This document shows, one piece after another, positions 1 to 14,418 of a stretch of 64,000 nucleotides of DNA (position 1 is its first letter; the number at the start of each line of letters is the position of its first letter). The stretch spans positions 2,232,001 to 2,296,000 of the forward strand of contig NZ_JACHDO010000001.1 of the NCBI RefSeq assembly GCF_014201115.1, written 5' to 3'. Source of the DNA: Nocardiopsis metallicus (GTDB lineage Bacteria; Actinomycetota; Actinomycetes; Streptosporangiales; Streptosporangiaceae). The notes under the pieces were generated by a model. It was not told the DNA's origin. It saw nothing but the letters and a program-made list of their open reading frames with translations, and did no database searches. A program made the position numbers and the translations under genes.

Positions 1-1186
1 GCAGTGCCTCGTTGGACAGCTCCAGATCCCGCAGCGGAGCGTCAGCTTCAGTATCGGTGAACAGACCACCGAGCCCCGGCAGAGCGAGTTCGGGGCGACC
101 GTTCACATCACCGAGAGCATTCAGGACGATCTTCAGGGCCCGGTACTGGTCCCCGTGCGCAGTACCACGACGGCGGCGGGCATGGCGTCGCAACCGCTCT
201 GAGGAGAAGTACTTCGCGTAGCGCTCCCTGGCCTGCTCCGAAGCCTCCGGCGGGTGCAGGGCTTCGCGGTCCTCCGCCACAAATAGAAACAGCAGCCGGT
301 AAACCATGCGCAGCAGAGCCGCATGGAGATCCTTAGCATCCAGATTCTCGCGAAGGTGGCTGTTGGCCGGGTGCTTGAGGAAACCGGTGCCCAGCGTCGT
401 GATGGCCTCCTGCACACCCTTGCGCAACTGCTCGAGAGCCCGTGTCCCGGACGTAATGGCGTCGGTGCGCCACTTCTCCAGCCAGCAGGACGCCGAGGGC
501 TCGCCCTCCTTGGCCTCGAAGCGGGAAGCGTGCAGGAGCCGGTACAGCAGCACGAATTCGCTGAACAGCTCGCCGTCGAAGATCGCCTCAAGGTCGAACT
601 CGACATACGACGCTGTGGCCAGCGCGCTGGAGTCACGCAGCAACCGCAACTGCCGCCCGTTGGTGACCACGGCCCACAGGTGAGCAGAAGTCCGGTTCAG
701 TGCCTCCTGCACCAGCGACTGCGGCGGAACCGTCCCCGCTCCCCCGGGACGCTTGTCCAGCTCGGTCCCCCACACCGGCACGTGGATCGGCACGTGCTGC
801 CAGCGGTGGCTGAGCGGGAAGACCTTCTCCGGGTCGTCGTCAGCTACGATCCGCCCCGAACCGACCTCTCCCAGCCGGCCGAAGCCGAATTCAGCAAAGA
901 GCGGTTGCACCCACTGACTCAGGGCCAGGCCAGTCGGGTCACCGGCAAGGGTCCCGTCCTTCTCGGCCGGAAGCTGCTTGCGCAGGTCCTTCCACACGCC
1001 TTTGAGGAATTCCCAGTGCCGCTCGGCGTCATCGCTGACCGAACGAGATCCAACAACCCCGTAGTCAGAGGGCTTGGAGCCGGGAACGTCCTTGCCCTCA
1101 GCAATCCGGACGAGCATGTCGGCGGGCAGCAATCCACCCACGGTGTGCACGGCGGTGAACACCTGGTTCTTTGCGATAGCGGACAT
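1..1186 (-). CDS. N-terminal part of a large Eco57I-type restriction-modification methylase-like protein, truncated by window edge
   Basis: The frame opens with ATG at 1186 and stays open to the left edge, giving 395 residues (starting MSAIAKNQVF) of a longer protein. The methylase core is not in the window. The N-terminal pattern (GGLLPADMLVRI, then SLVQEALNR, LWAVVTNGRQLRLLRD, YVEFDLEAIFDGELFSEF) is what I recall from large actinobacterial Eco57I-class methylases that sit beside SNF2 helicases in defence loci; this family call is from memory. The start shares one base with the stop of the upstream SNF2 helicase gene (TGATG), so the two are probably translationally coupled. If the C-terminal half carries an N6-adenine methylase, the operon would have a self-marking component like DrmMI of class 1 DISARM. 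The functional assignment is inference because the catalytic motifs are off-window. Confidence 0.6.
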   Translation of the reverse strand, partial: MSAIAKNQVFTAVHTVGGLLPADMLVRIAEGKDVPGSKPSDYGVVGSRSVSDDAERHWEFLKGVWKDLRKQLPAEKDGTLAGDPTGLALSQWVQPLFAEFGFGRLGEVGSGRIVADDDPEKVFPLSHRWQHVPIHVPVWGTELDKRPGGAGTVPPQSLVQEALNRTSAHLWAVVTNGRQLRLLRDSSALATASYVEFDLEAIFDGELFSEFVLLYRLLHASRFEAKEGEPSASCWLEKWRTDAITSGTRALEQLRKGVQEAITTLGTGFLKHPANSHLRENLDAKDLHAALLRMVYRLLFLFVAEDREALHPPEASEQARERYAKYFSSERLRRHARRRRGTAHGDQYRALKIVLNALGDVNGRPELALPGLGGLFTDTEADAPLRDLELSNEAL

Positions 1187-4164
1187 CAGGCAATACCTCC
1201 GGCGGCGGGGGCGGGCAGGTAGACGTAGGCGCCGAGGATGTCGGCAGGCTCTTGAGGTTCGACTTTCAGACCACGACGGATCTCACCCGAAGCCCCACGC
1301 ACCCGGCGATGGGACTCGGTAAGCTCCTCAGCCAACTCACGGCCGTACTCGACCAGGCGGTCGGAGACCGTGGGCAGACCCTCAAGGATCTTAGTCATGG
1401 AGCGCTCAGCAGACGCAGGATCAGTGTTGGCGTCGGGCCGGGCGTCAAGCAGCGCAACCGCCTCAGACGGCTCCAGCCACTCGGCGCGCTCAGGCGCCCC
1501 GCGGAAGGCCAGCAGCTTGGCATCCTCAGCCACCAGCTGCTTGGTTCCGTGCCTCGAAGGCAAAGTCAGATGGAAGCGGTACCTCACCAGCAACAGCGTG
1601 GTTCGCTTCTCGACAGCCGAAGTGCGGACCACACCGCAACGCCGCGCGGGCCGGGCACCAGCAGTGTCCGGATCCAGAGCAGCATCCAGTACGTGGGAGG
1701 CCAGAGCTCCCACCACGGGATCGGTACGAACCAGGGCCGCCTCCCCCCGAGCAACAGCAGCGGTGTCGCGGAACGGGAAGGGCTTGCCGTCCTCAACGGC
1801 AGCCGATCCGAGAACCGGGGAGAAGGCATCGCGCAGCCCGACCGGGGTCCCAGAAACATCAGCGGTGAAACCGTCCGGGGCGGGGCGCAGGATCGCCTCC
1901 AGCTCCCGAAGCGAGCTCTCAACGAACGCACGCACCTCGCCGGTACCGCCCAAGGCCGCCCGGACCGAAGCGACCTCGCGGGCAACTTCCTCCGGGTGGA
2001 TGGCGCGCTGGGCGTACTTGGAGCGGGAGAGCTTCTCGCGATCAGCAGCGGACTTCCACTGGGCTTCTAGCTGATCGGCCCGGGAAGTGAGTTCCTCAGC
2101 GCCGAACAGGGCCTCCTGCTCACCGGAGCGGGAGCGCACGAGCAGCCAGTCGACGATGGCGTCGGTGACCCCGGCGGAGGACTCGTCAGGCACGGACACA
2201 GCAATGCCGAGGTCCTTGCGAATCTGGCGGTACTTGCGCAGCAGCACTTCAAGGACGTTGCCGTCGATGCCGTTGTCCTCGCCGTACAGGGTGATGACGC
2301 GGACCTGATCGCGCTTCTGCCCGTACCGGTCGACACGGCCTTCGCGCTGGTCGTGGCGGGTGGGGTTCCACGCCAGGTCGTAGTGGACGACGGCGTCGAA
2401 GTAGTGCTGGAGGTTCACACCCTCGGACAGGCAGTCGGTAGCAACGAGCACCCGGCGGGCGGCGGTACCAGCCCCGTCCTCGGATTCGGCTTCACGGGCG
2501 GCCTCGGCCGCGGCTTCCTCCGCGAGTTCCTCGATGCGCTGGACGCGCTGCTGCGGGGAAAGCGTGCCGGTGACCGCCTTGACGGTGGTTTTCCAGCCCG
2601 GCTTGCCGTCCTTGGCGCGCCCGTTGAGCTTGTTCTCCAGGTTCGCGGCCACGTACTCGGCGGTGTCGATGTAGTGGCAGAAGACGATGGGGTTGTAACC
2701 ATCGGCCAGTAGGTCCTTGAGGTGCTTGACCAGGGCCTTGAGCTTGGCGTCCTTGGCCGGACCCTCCAGCTGCTCGGCCCGCTCGGCGAGCAACAGCAGC
2801 GGGTGCTTGGTCTGGCCCTCTTCCTCATCCGCCTTGGCGCCGGGGGCGGTGTCGATCCCCTCCAGCTGGTCGGAGTCGACCGAGTCACGGATCAGCGGGG
2901 CACCGAGCTCGTCGGCCTCCTTCGCCGTCTTGGCGAGGGCAGCCGCGGAACGGGTGGTGAGGGTCTTGGCGGCTGCACGCGGGGAGGAAACCAGGGAGCG
3001 CAGCATGGCGATCGCCGACCACCAGGCGATCCGGTAGTTGCGCTCGCCGGGTGCCCCAGCCTGCTCAACACGCTCGCTCGCGTAGGCGATCGCGTCCTCG
3101 AGCAGCTTCTTGTACTCGGAGGCGAGCTTGTACTTCTCGTCCTTGAACTGGCGGTCCGAGGGGAAGGCGGTCTTCTCCGCGAGGGAGTCGTCCGCCAGGC
3201 CGTCACCCTCCCGGGTCAGGTACTGGCGCACGTCGGCGCGCTTGCGCTGCACGAAGTGGCGGGCGAGGAGCTCACGGCCAGCACGGGTGTCGAAGTCGGC
3301 GGTGGCCAGCTCGGGGTTGACCAGGCCGAGCAGGTTACGGAAGGCCGACTCCTTGCCGCTGTGCGGGGTGGCGGTGACCAGCAGCAGGTGGCGCTCCGGA
3401 TCGGCGGCGACCTTCTGCAGGAGCTCGTAGCGCAGCTGGCTCTGGTTGGCCTTGGTGTCGTCGGCGGACACGCAGGTGTGCGCCTCGTCCACGATCACCA
3501 GGTCCGGGCAGTGACGGACGAAGTCGTCGCGGTGCCGGGTGGACTTGATGAAGTCGGTGGAGATGATGACGTGCTTGTGCTTGTCGAACAGCGACTGACC
3601 GAGATCCAGGCCGCGCTCCAACCGCGAAACCGTGGAGGCCAGCACCAGCTCAGCATCGATGTTGAACTTGGTGCGCAGCTCCTCCTGCCACTGCTCGGCC
3701 AGTGCCGGGGAACAGAGCACGGCCAGGCCCTTGGCTTCGCCCTGGGCCAGAAGCTCAGAAGCGACCAGGCCGGCCTCCACCGTCTTGCCGATACCCACGT
3801 CATCACTGATCAGCATGCGCACGGTCTGCTGACGCAACGCCATCAGCAGCGGCACCAGCTGGTAGGCCCGCGGCTGCACAGCGATCCCGGCCAGGGAGCG
3901 GAAGGGACCGGCGCCGGAGCGGAAGCCGATCCGCAGGGCGCTGCGCAACAACCCAGCAGCCTCGGCGTTGCCCAGGTCAGCAGGGTCGGGCGCGTCGAAG
4001 GTGGCTGCCGCCACCTTCTCGAAGGCGGGGAAGAGCGCGGCCACGTCGTCGTCGCTGCCGCCCAGGGGGCGCAGCACCAGCATGTCGGCGGCGCTCTCGG
4101 GGAGCACCACCCATTCACGGCCCCGGGCCGAGACCAGGGATCCGGGTGCGTACGTGGTGGTCAT
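1186..4164 (-). CDS. SNF2-family helicase/translocase resembling DISARM DrmD
   Basis: This 992-residue protein is an SNF2-type superfamily 2 ATPase. Walker A (DVGIGKT) is at residues 122-128 and DEAH at 226-229. The second RecA lobe carries the segment LSEGVNLQHYFD and a final motif with QREGRVDRYGQKR. The tail after the helicase core is long and partly coiled. The ATG at 4164 is chosen because a GAGGA Shine-Dalgarno lies about nine bases upstream; the frame is open further back, but that extension is arginine/proline-rich and unlike coding sequence. Its stop overlaps the start of the downstream methylase-like gene by one base. A DrmD-like SNF2 protein next to a methylase recalls class 1 DISARM, but separate DrmA, DrmB and DrmC proteins are not seen. 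DrmD-like is a family-level resemblance, not a proven orthology. Confidence 0.8.
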   Translation of the reverse strand: MTTTYAPGSLVSARGREWVVLPESAADMLVLRPLGGSDDDVAALFPAFEKVAAATFDAPDPADLGNAEAAGLLRSALRIGFRSGAGPFRSLAGIAVQPRAYQLVPLLMALRQQTVRMLISDDVGIGKTVEAGLVASELLAQGEAKGLAVLCSPALAEQWQEELRTKFNIDAELVLASTVSRLERGLDLGQSLFDKHKHVIISTDFIKSTRHRDDFVRHCPDLVIVDEAHTCVSADDTKANQSQLRYELLQKVAADPERHLLLVTATPHSGKESAFRNLLGLVNPELATADFDTRAGRELLARHFVQRKRADVRQYLTREGDGLADDSLAEKTAFPSDRQFKDEKYKLASEYKKLLEDAIAYASERVEQAGAPGERNYRIAWWSAIAMLRSLVSSPRAAAKTLTTRSAAALAKTAKEADELGAPLIRDSVDSDQLEGIDTAPGAKADEEEGQTKHPLLLLAERAEQLEGPAKDAKLKALVKHLKDLLADGYNPIVFCHYIDTAEYVAANLENKLNGRAKDGKPGWKTTVKAVTGTLSPQQRVQRIEELAEEAAAEAAREAESEDGAGTAARRVLVATDCLSEGVNLQHYFDAVVHYDLAWNPTRHDQREGRVDRYGQKRDQVRVITLYGEDNGIDGNVLEVLLRKYRQIRKDLGIAVSVPDESSAGVTDAIVDWLLVRSRSGEQEALFGAEELTSRADQLEAQWKSAADREKLSRSKYAQRAIHPEEVAREVASVRAALGGTGEVRAFVESSLRELEAILRPAPDGFTADVSGTPVGLRDAFSPVLGSAAVEDGKPFPFRDTAAVARGEAALVRTDPVVGALASHVLDAALDPDTAGARPARRCGVVRTSAVEKRTTLLLVRYRFHLTLPSRHGTKQLVAEDAKLLAFRGAPERAEWLEPSEAVALLDARPDANTDPASAERSMTKILEGLPTVSDRLVEYGRELAEELTESHRRVRGASGEIRRGLKVEPQEPADILGAYVYLPAPAAGGIA

Positions 4165-4324
4165 GTGACGGAGTTCCTCGTTCCTCACAGGGTGTTGCGG
4201 GGAGTCTGCGTTCGGAAATCTACGGTGGCTGTCCCCCGTGACGCTTCTTGCTACCAGGAGCCATATCGGGCTCCAGCTTGCCTCTGGTAGCAAGATCACG
4301 GGGAGTGGGGGCAGAGCTAGTCGG
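4165..4324. other. Intergenic gap inside the kinase-helicase/SNF2/methylase operon
   Basis: These 160 bases separate the stop of the kinase-helicase from the start of the SNF2 gene. They hold the imperfect palindrome listed separately and the Shine-Dalgarno of the SNF2 gene. I see no ORF. The hairpin could attenuate transcription between the two genes or act as an RNA-processing site. Confidence 0.5.
4247..4294. repeat. Imperfect palindromic repeat, same family as the 60-bp palindrome at 62081-62140
   Basis: The arms CTTGCTACCAG (left) and CTGGTAGCAAG (right) pair perfectly around an imperfect centre. Outside them, the left flank CCCCGTGA and the right flank TCACGGGG extend the symmetry after a short bulge. 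The arm CTTGCTACCAG also forms the conserved outer part of the palindrome near 62.1 kb. Two copies with the same arms, different centres and unrelated neighbours suggest a dispersed REP- or MITE-like family rather than a gene-specific terminator. Function is unknown. Confidence 0.7.
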
Positions 4325-10567
<6,243 letters not shown>

Positions 10568-10693
10568 CACTGTGCCCTCACACTCTCGACCCGCGTGTCC
10601 GTGCGCCCTGCGGGAGCGCCGCCCCATCCTCCCAGGGGTGGCGCTCACGTTCGCCTCACGTGCACAGGTATCTTCTCGATCCACCATGCAAGC

Positions 10694-10710
10694 TGTTTAC
10701 ATAGCAAACA
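10694..10710. promoter_or_regulatory. Palindromic operator candidate over the kinase-helicase promoter
   Basis: TGTTTACATAGCAAACA is an inverted repeat (TGTTT, seven-base spacer, AAACA). It overlaps the predicted -10 box and start point of the minus-strand promoter of the kinase-helicase operon, a typical place for a repressor. The site is AT-rich against a very GC-rich background. The regulator is not identified. Confidence 0.45.
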
Positions 10711-10735
10711 TACATGTGAGTTGGTGGCACGACAA
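10707..10735 (-). promoter_or_regulatory. Sigma-70-like promoter of the kinase-helicase operon
   Basis: On the minus strand a TTGTCG -35 box (10735-10730) is separated by 17 bases from a TATGTT -10 box (10712-10707). Transcription would start near 10700, leaving a leader of about 130 bases before the ATG at 10567. The match to consensus is good for a GC-rich genome. The rest of the 10568-10953 gap holds no ORF I trust; the divergent methylase gene must start near its right end. Confidence 0.5.
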
Positions 10736-10953
10736 CCCATCGGGACAGGAAGCCTGCCGGGCCATCAGAGCCCACCACTGTCCCCCTACCCCCAGAAGAC
10801 GCACCCGGCACCCTTTCGGATGACACACCGGCCGACTCCTGTCCCGAACGGCACTGCGTTCACCCCGCCCCGCCACCCAACCCACCCCGGTCGTTAACGC
10901 GGCCAACAGGCCAGGCCTGGGGTTGGGAGCAGCATCCGTGTACTGTGACCTCC

Positions 10954-12603
10954 ATGGATTCCCGTGCCCAGGCCAGTACCGACGAGCAGCAGATCACCGC
11001 CGCCGACATCGCCCGGCTGGCCGGGGTGACCCGCGCCGCCGTGTCCAACTGGCGGCGCCGCCACGACAACTTCCCCGCCCCTAGCGGGGGCACCTCCTCC
11101 AGCCCACTCTTCCCCCTCGCTCAGGTGCGGACCTGGCTGGAGAGCCAGAACAAGGGCGCCCAGGAATCCCCCGAAGTACGCCTCTGGCACACCCTGCGCG
11201 GCGACCACCCGGGGAACATGCTGACCGGGCTGGCCGACCTGGCCGAATACCTGGAAGACCCCGCTCGGGGGTCGGGCGAGCTGAGCGCGGCCGCCGTCGA
11301 GCAGGCCGACAAACTGGTCCAGGAGACCTCCGCTGCCGAGGTCTCGCGGGCGCTGGCCGAACGGTTCCTGAACTCCAGTGAGCGGGCCGGGACGGCAGCC
11401 ACCTCCACCGCACGCCTGGTCCGGGCGGTGACCGCGTTGACCCGTACCGACGCGGCCAGTGTGTTCGATCCGGCCTGCGGCAGCGGGGCGCTACTGCTGT
11501 CCGTGGGCGCTCCGCAGGCGCGGCGACGCGGTCAGGACACCGACCCGGACGCGGTGCGCTTCGCCGCCGCACGTGCCCGGATCGAAGGGCTCACCGACGC
11601 CGAGTTCGCCACCGGGGACTCGCTGCGCGAGGACCGCTGGCCGGGGGAACAGGCCGAGCTGGTGGTGTGCGACCCGCCGCCCGCCACCACGGACTGGGGC
11701 CGGGAGGAACTCCTCATGGACCCCCGCTGGGAACTGGCCCTGCCGCCGAAGGCCGAAGGCGAACTGGCCTGGCTCCAACACGCCTACGCACACACCGCAC
11801 CCGGCGGCCAGACCGCCGTGGTGCTGTCCACCTCCTGCGCCTACCGCAGGACGGGGCGGCGGATCCGCGCCGAGCTGGTACGCCGGGGTCTGCTGACCGA
11901 CGTCATCGCCCTACCCGCCGGTCTGGCCTCCTCCCACTCCCAGCAGGTGCACCTGTGGCTGCTGCGCAGACCGTTGGAACGCGAGGACGCGGCCACGGCT
12001 GTGCGAATGTGGGACCTGACCGGCGCCGACCCCGACCAGCCCTGGCAGCTGCCCGACAGCCCGGGCGCCGAGGTACCGCTGATCGACCTTCTGGCCGAGG
12101 AGGTCGATCTGTCTCCCGCCCGGCACGTGGCCCCGGACCTGGCCGAGATCCCCGAAGCCCTGGCCGAGGTGCGCGCCGACCTGGAGCGGCTGACCGGGGA
12201 GCTGGCCCAGCTGCTGCCCATCGTGCACGCGGGTACGGCGGAGCGCCTAGAACAGCAGGTACGGGTCGGCGACCTGGTCGACGCGGGGTTGGTCCAGCTG
12301 GACGGAGAGAAACCGCGGGCGGTGGACCAGCGGTTGGATTCGGACTTCCTCAACGGTTTCCTCACCGCCGCGGCCAACACCCGGCGTTCCACCAGCGCCA
12401 GCGGCACCTACCGCACCGACGCCCGCGCCGCCCGCGTCCCGAAGCTGGAACCGGAGGAGCAGCGCCGCTACGGTGCTGCCTTCCGCGCCCTGGGAGAGTT
12501 CGAACGCCGCGCCCGTGAACTGTCGACTCTGGCCGACAGGGCCGCCGAGCTGACCCGCGAAGGTCTGACCTCGGGAGCGCTGGCCCCGGAGCAGGACTCC
12601 TGA
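10954..12603 (+). CDS. HTH-containing N6-adenine DNA methylase-like protein with altered motif IV
   Basis: This 549-residue protein starts at ATG 10954; an in-frame GTG at 10945 is possible and no clear Shine-Dalgarno is visible, so it may be leaderless. Residues 14-60 form a helix-turn-helix (IARLAGVTRAAVSNWRRR). The class I methylase fold follows, with motif I DPACGSG at 172-178. Motif IV reads DPPP at 240-243 where active N6-adenine methylases have an aromatic fourth residue (D/N-PP-Y/F). The remainder resembles HsdM-like actinobacterial proteins, and the C-terminal third may hold a target-recognition-like region. It is transcribed divergently from the kinase-helicase operon and converges on the exonuclease gene. 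It may be a solitary methylase, a subunit of a neighbouring system, or a catalytically dead DNA-binding derivative. Confidence 0.8.
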   Translation: MDSRAQASTDEQQITAADIARLAGVTRAAVSNWRRRHDNFPAPSGGTSSSPLFPLAQVRTWLESQNKGAQESPEVRLWHTLRGDHPGNMLTGLADLAEYLEDPARGSGELSAAAVEQADKLVQETSAAEVSRALAERFLNSSERAGTAATSTARLVRAVTALTRTDAASVFDPACGSGALLLSVGAPQARRRGQDTDPDAVRFAAARARIEGLTDAEFATGDSLREDRWPGEQAELVVCDPPPATTDWGREELLMDPRWELALPPKAEGELAWLQHAYAHTAPGGQTAVVLSTSCAYRRTGRRIRAELVRRGLLTDVIALPAGLASSHSQQVHLWLLRRPLEREDAATAVRMWDLTGADPDQPWQLPDSPGAEVPLIDLLAEEVDLSPARHVAPDLAEIPEALAEVRADLERLTGELAQLLPIVHAGTAERLEQQVRVGDLVDAGLVQLDGEKPRAVDQRLDSDFLNGFLTAAANTRRSTSASGTYRTDARAARVPKLEPEEQRRYGAAFRALGEFERRARELSTLADRAAELTREGLTSGALAPEQDS

Positions 12604-12647
12604 GACCAGCCGCTCCGCGTGGTGACCAGGTGGGGAACAACAGGGGG

Positions 12648-14207
12648 TCAGAGCGGCCAGAGGTGGGTGAGCGTGGTCGTCACGGCGGCACCGGTGGCCA
12701 TGAACAGCAAGAGCGAACCGGCGCAGCACCCCTTCCGCTCGGCCTGAGCCGCGGTGGAAGACGACGCCGCGGCCCCTGACCGGGCACGATCGCGCTCTTC
12801 GAAGGGCGCCACGAACCTCTGGTGGTACTCACCGGGACCGAGCTCCTGGGGGCGCCAGAAGCTCTGCCAGGGGCGTTTCTCCTCCTGTTCGGCGGAGTCG
12901 GACCTCATCTGCGCGGCCGCCTGGGCGCTGCCGCTGTCGGCGAAGAGCCCGGCCTCGCGGCGGTCCGAGGCGGCGCGGAGCACGTCCCAGGCCTGGGCCG
13001 GGGTTACCACCCGGTGGCCTTCCTGCTGGGCGCGTTCGATCTTGGGGTCGGTGGTTCCGGCCTCGGCGATCACCAGGCGGACAGTCTTGGTGATCTTCAC
13101 CCCGGCCGCCGCGCCCTGGGACACGGCGTGGTCCATGACGGCGCTGATCGCCGGGGAGTCTCCGACCGGGACGATCCGCCAGCCCTTGAGCGGGCCGTTC
13201 TTGCGGGCCTTCTCCTGTTCGGCGACGTAGAGCAGGTCCTTGATGGCGTGCCCGGCGCCGAGGTTGCGGGCAGCCTTCTCCAGTTCCCGGAGCTCGGTGC
13301 TGGTGACCACGCCGTCGGCCTCGGCCCGGGCACGGGCTTCGAGCAGGACCTGTTCGTGAACCTGCCGGATGGTGGTCTGGGTCAGCCCGGCCGCGGTGGC
13401 GAGTTCAGCGAGGTGGTGGGCCTCCTCCCCGACGATCCTGCCGTCCGCGAGGGCGTGGCCGAGCGCGGAACGGTAGGTGGCCACCCCCTGGGGGTGCGGG
13501 TGGGGCGAGGGGTTCATGTCGGGCAGGCCGGCGGCGACGTTGGCCAGCCATCCCTCCTGGCCTTTGCGCAGCCCGAAGGTGCGCGGGGCGATACGTCCGG
13601 TGCGGGGCAACGGCGGGGCCGCCATGGGGTTGGCCCCCGCCCAGGCCAGCGGTTGAGGGCTCTCGCTGAGCAGGACCGAAAGCATGCGGGCCAGGTGACG
13701 GGCGTCGGCGAGGGCGTGGTGCTGGCCGCGCATCCACTCCCCCGTCATCAGCTGGTAGAGCTGGTTCTGCTTGTAGCCGTACCGGTCCAGCTGGGTGCGC
13801 AGGGTGTGGAGCGTGCACAGCCCGGGCAGCCCCTGGGCGCTCACGTTGAGTCTGCCGAACTCCACCTTCAGGAAGCCCTCCTCGAACGGCAGGTTGTGCG
13901 CGACGACCACGGCGTCGGAGAGGTAGGCGACCAGGTCACCGGCGATGTCGGCGAACACGGGGGCGTGCGCGACCTGGGCGTCGGTGATCTCGTGGAACTC
14001 GGAGTTGCGCAGGGGCATACCGGGATTGACCAGGGTGGAGTACTCGTCGATGACGGTGCCGTCGCCGCGCATGCGCACGACGGCCACCTCACAGATCCGG
14101 TGCCCGGCCTCGGGGTGCAGGCCGGTGGTCTCCAGGTCCACGACGGCGAACGTCATCCGTCGGGGGTCGGCCCCGTGGCCTCGGGTCAGGTGGCCCTGGC
14201 TGAACAT
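12648..14207 (-). CDS. DEDDh 3'-5' exonuclease with BRCT domain and C-terminal membrane anchor
   Basis: This 519-residue protein begins with a DnaQ-like exonuclease. D24 and E26 are in VVDLETTG, HNLPFEEGF at 104-112 covers the second motif (with Glu where DnaQ has Asp), and HHALAD supplies H164 and D168. A helical segment at roughly 255-345 resembles TerB-like domains. It is followed by a BRCT-like fold (GWRIVPVGDS to VVTPAQAWDVL). The last 25 residues are a hydrophobic segment (LLLFMATGAAVTTTL), so a membrane tail anchor is likely. ATG 14207 is chosen for its GGAAGG site eight bases upstream; the frame is open further back without a site. It lies downstream of the DUF4011 helicase on the same strand, and both share a 17-base upstream motif. 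A defence or DNA-repair role is inference. Confidence 0.8.
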   Translation of the reverse strand: MFSQGHLTRGHGADPRRMTFAVVDLETTGLHPEAGHRICEVAVVRMRGDGTVIDEYSTLVNPGMPLRNSEFHEITDAQVAHAPVFADIAGDLVAYLSDAVVVAHNLPFEEGFLKVEFGRLNVSAQGLPGLCTLHTLRTQLDRYGYKQNQLYQLMTGEWMRGQHHALADARHLARMLSVLLSESPQPLAWAGANPMAAPPLPRTGRIAPRTFGLRKGQEGWLANVAAGLPDMNPSPHPHPQGVATYRSALGHALADGRIVGEEAHHLAELATAAGLTQTTIRQVHEQVLLEARARAEADGVVTSTELRELEKAARNLGAGHAIKDLLYVAEQEKARKNGPLKGWRIVPVGDSPAISAVMDHAVSQGAAAGVKITKTVRLVIAEAGTTDPKIERAQQEGHRVVTPAQAWDVLRAASDRREAGLFADSGSAQAAAQMRSDSAEQEEKRPWQSFWRPQELGPGEYHQRFVAPFEERDRARSGAAASSSTAAQAERKGCCAGSLLLFMATGAAVTTTLTHLWPL

Positions 14208-14292
14208 CGTGATGCCTTCCATGACGGAGTCGGGGGCGGCGGGGCCCTCTCCCGACCGCCACAGCGGCTCCTCGACGACCAAGGGGCGCACA

Positions 14293-14309
14293 CGCCACAG
14301 TGGTGACGC
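14293..14309 (-). promoter_or_regulatory. 17-bp motif shared with the DUF4011 helicase upstream region
   Basis: CGCCACAGTGGTGACGC (plus strand) is identical to 21466-21482. It contains the palindrome CCACAGTGG. Here it lies 86 bases upstream of the exonuclease ATG, in the gap between that gene and the DUF4011 helicase stop. The same sequence in the same orientation upstream of two defence genes suggests a common operator or promoter element. Confidence 0.5.
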
Positions 14310-14418
14310 CGTGCGACCCCCGGGCGTTGACCGAGTGTGAGAAACAAGCCGATACCGGTTTCCGTGCGTATGCCCGGTCTCTCACCCAGCCTTCCCCCTG
14401 ATCCCTCAGGACAGGGCA

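Noticed and set aside
323..1222. Plus-strand open frame at the left edge
   Set aside because: The minus strand in the same place gives a methylase-like N-terminus coupled to the SNF2 gene; the plus frame has no family features.
12822..14306. 494-codon plus-strand frame opposite the exonuclease
   Set aside because: Antisense shadow with glycine/valine-rich composition; the exonuclease motifs are on the minus strand.
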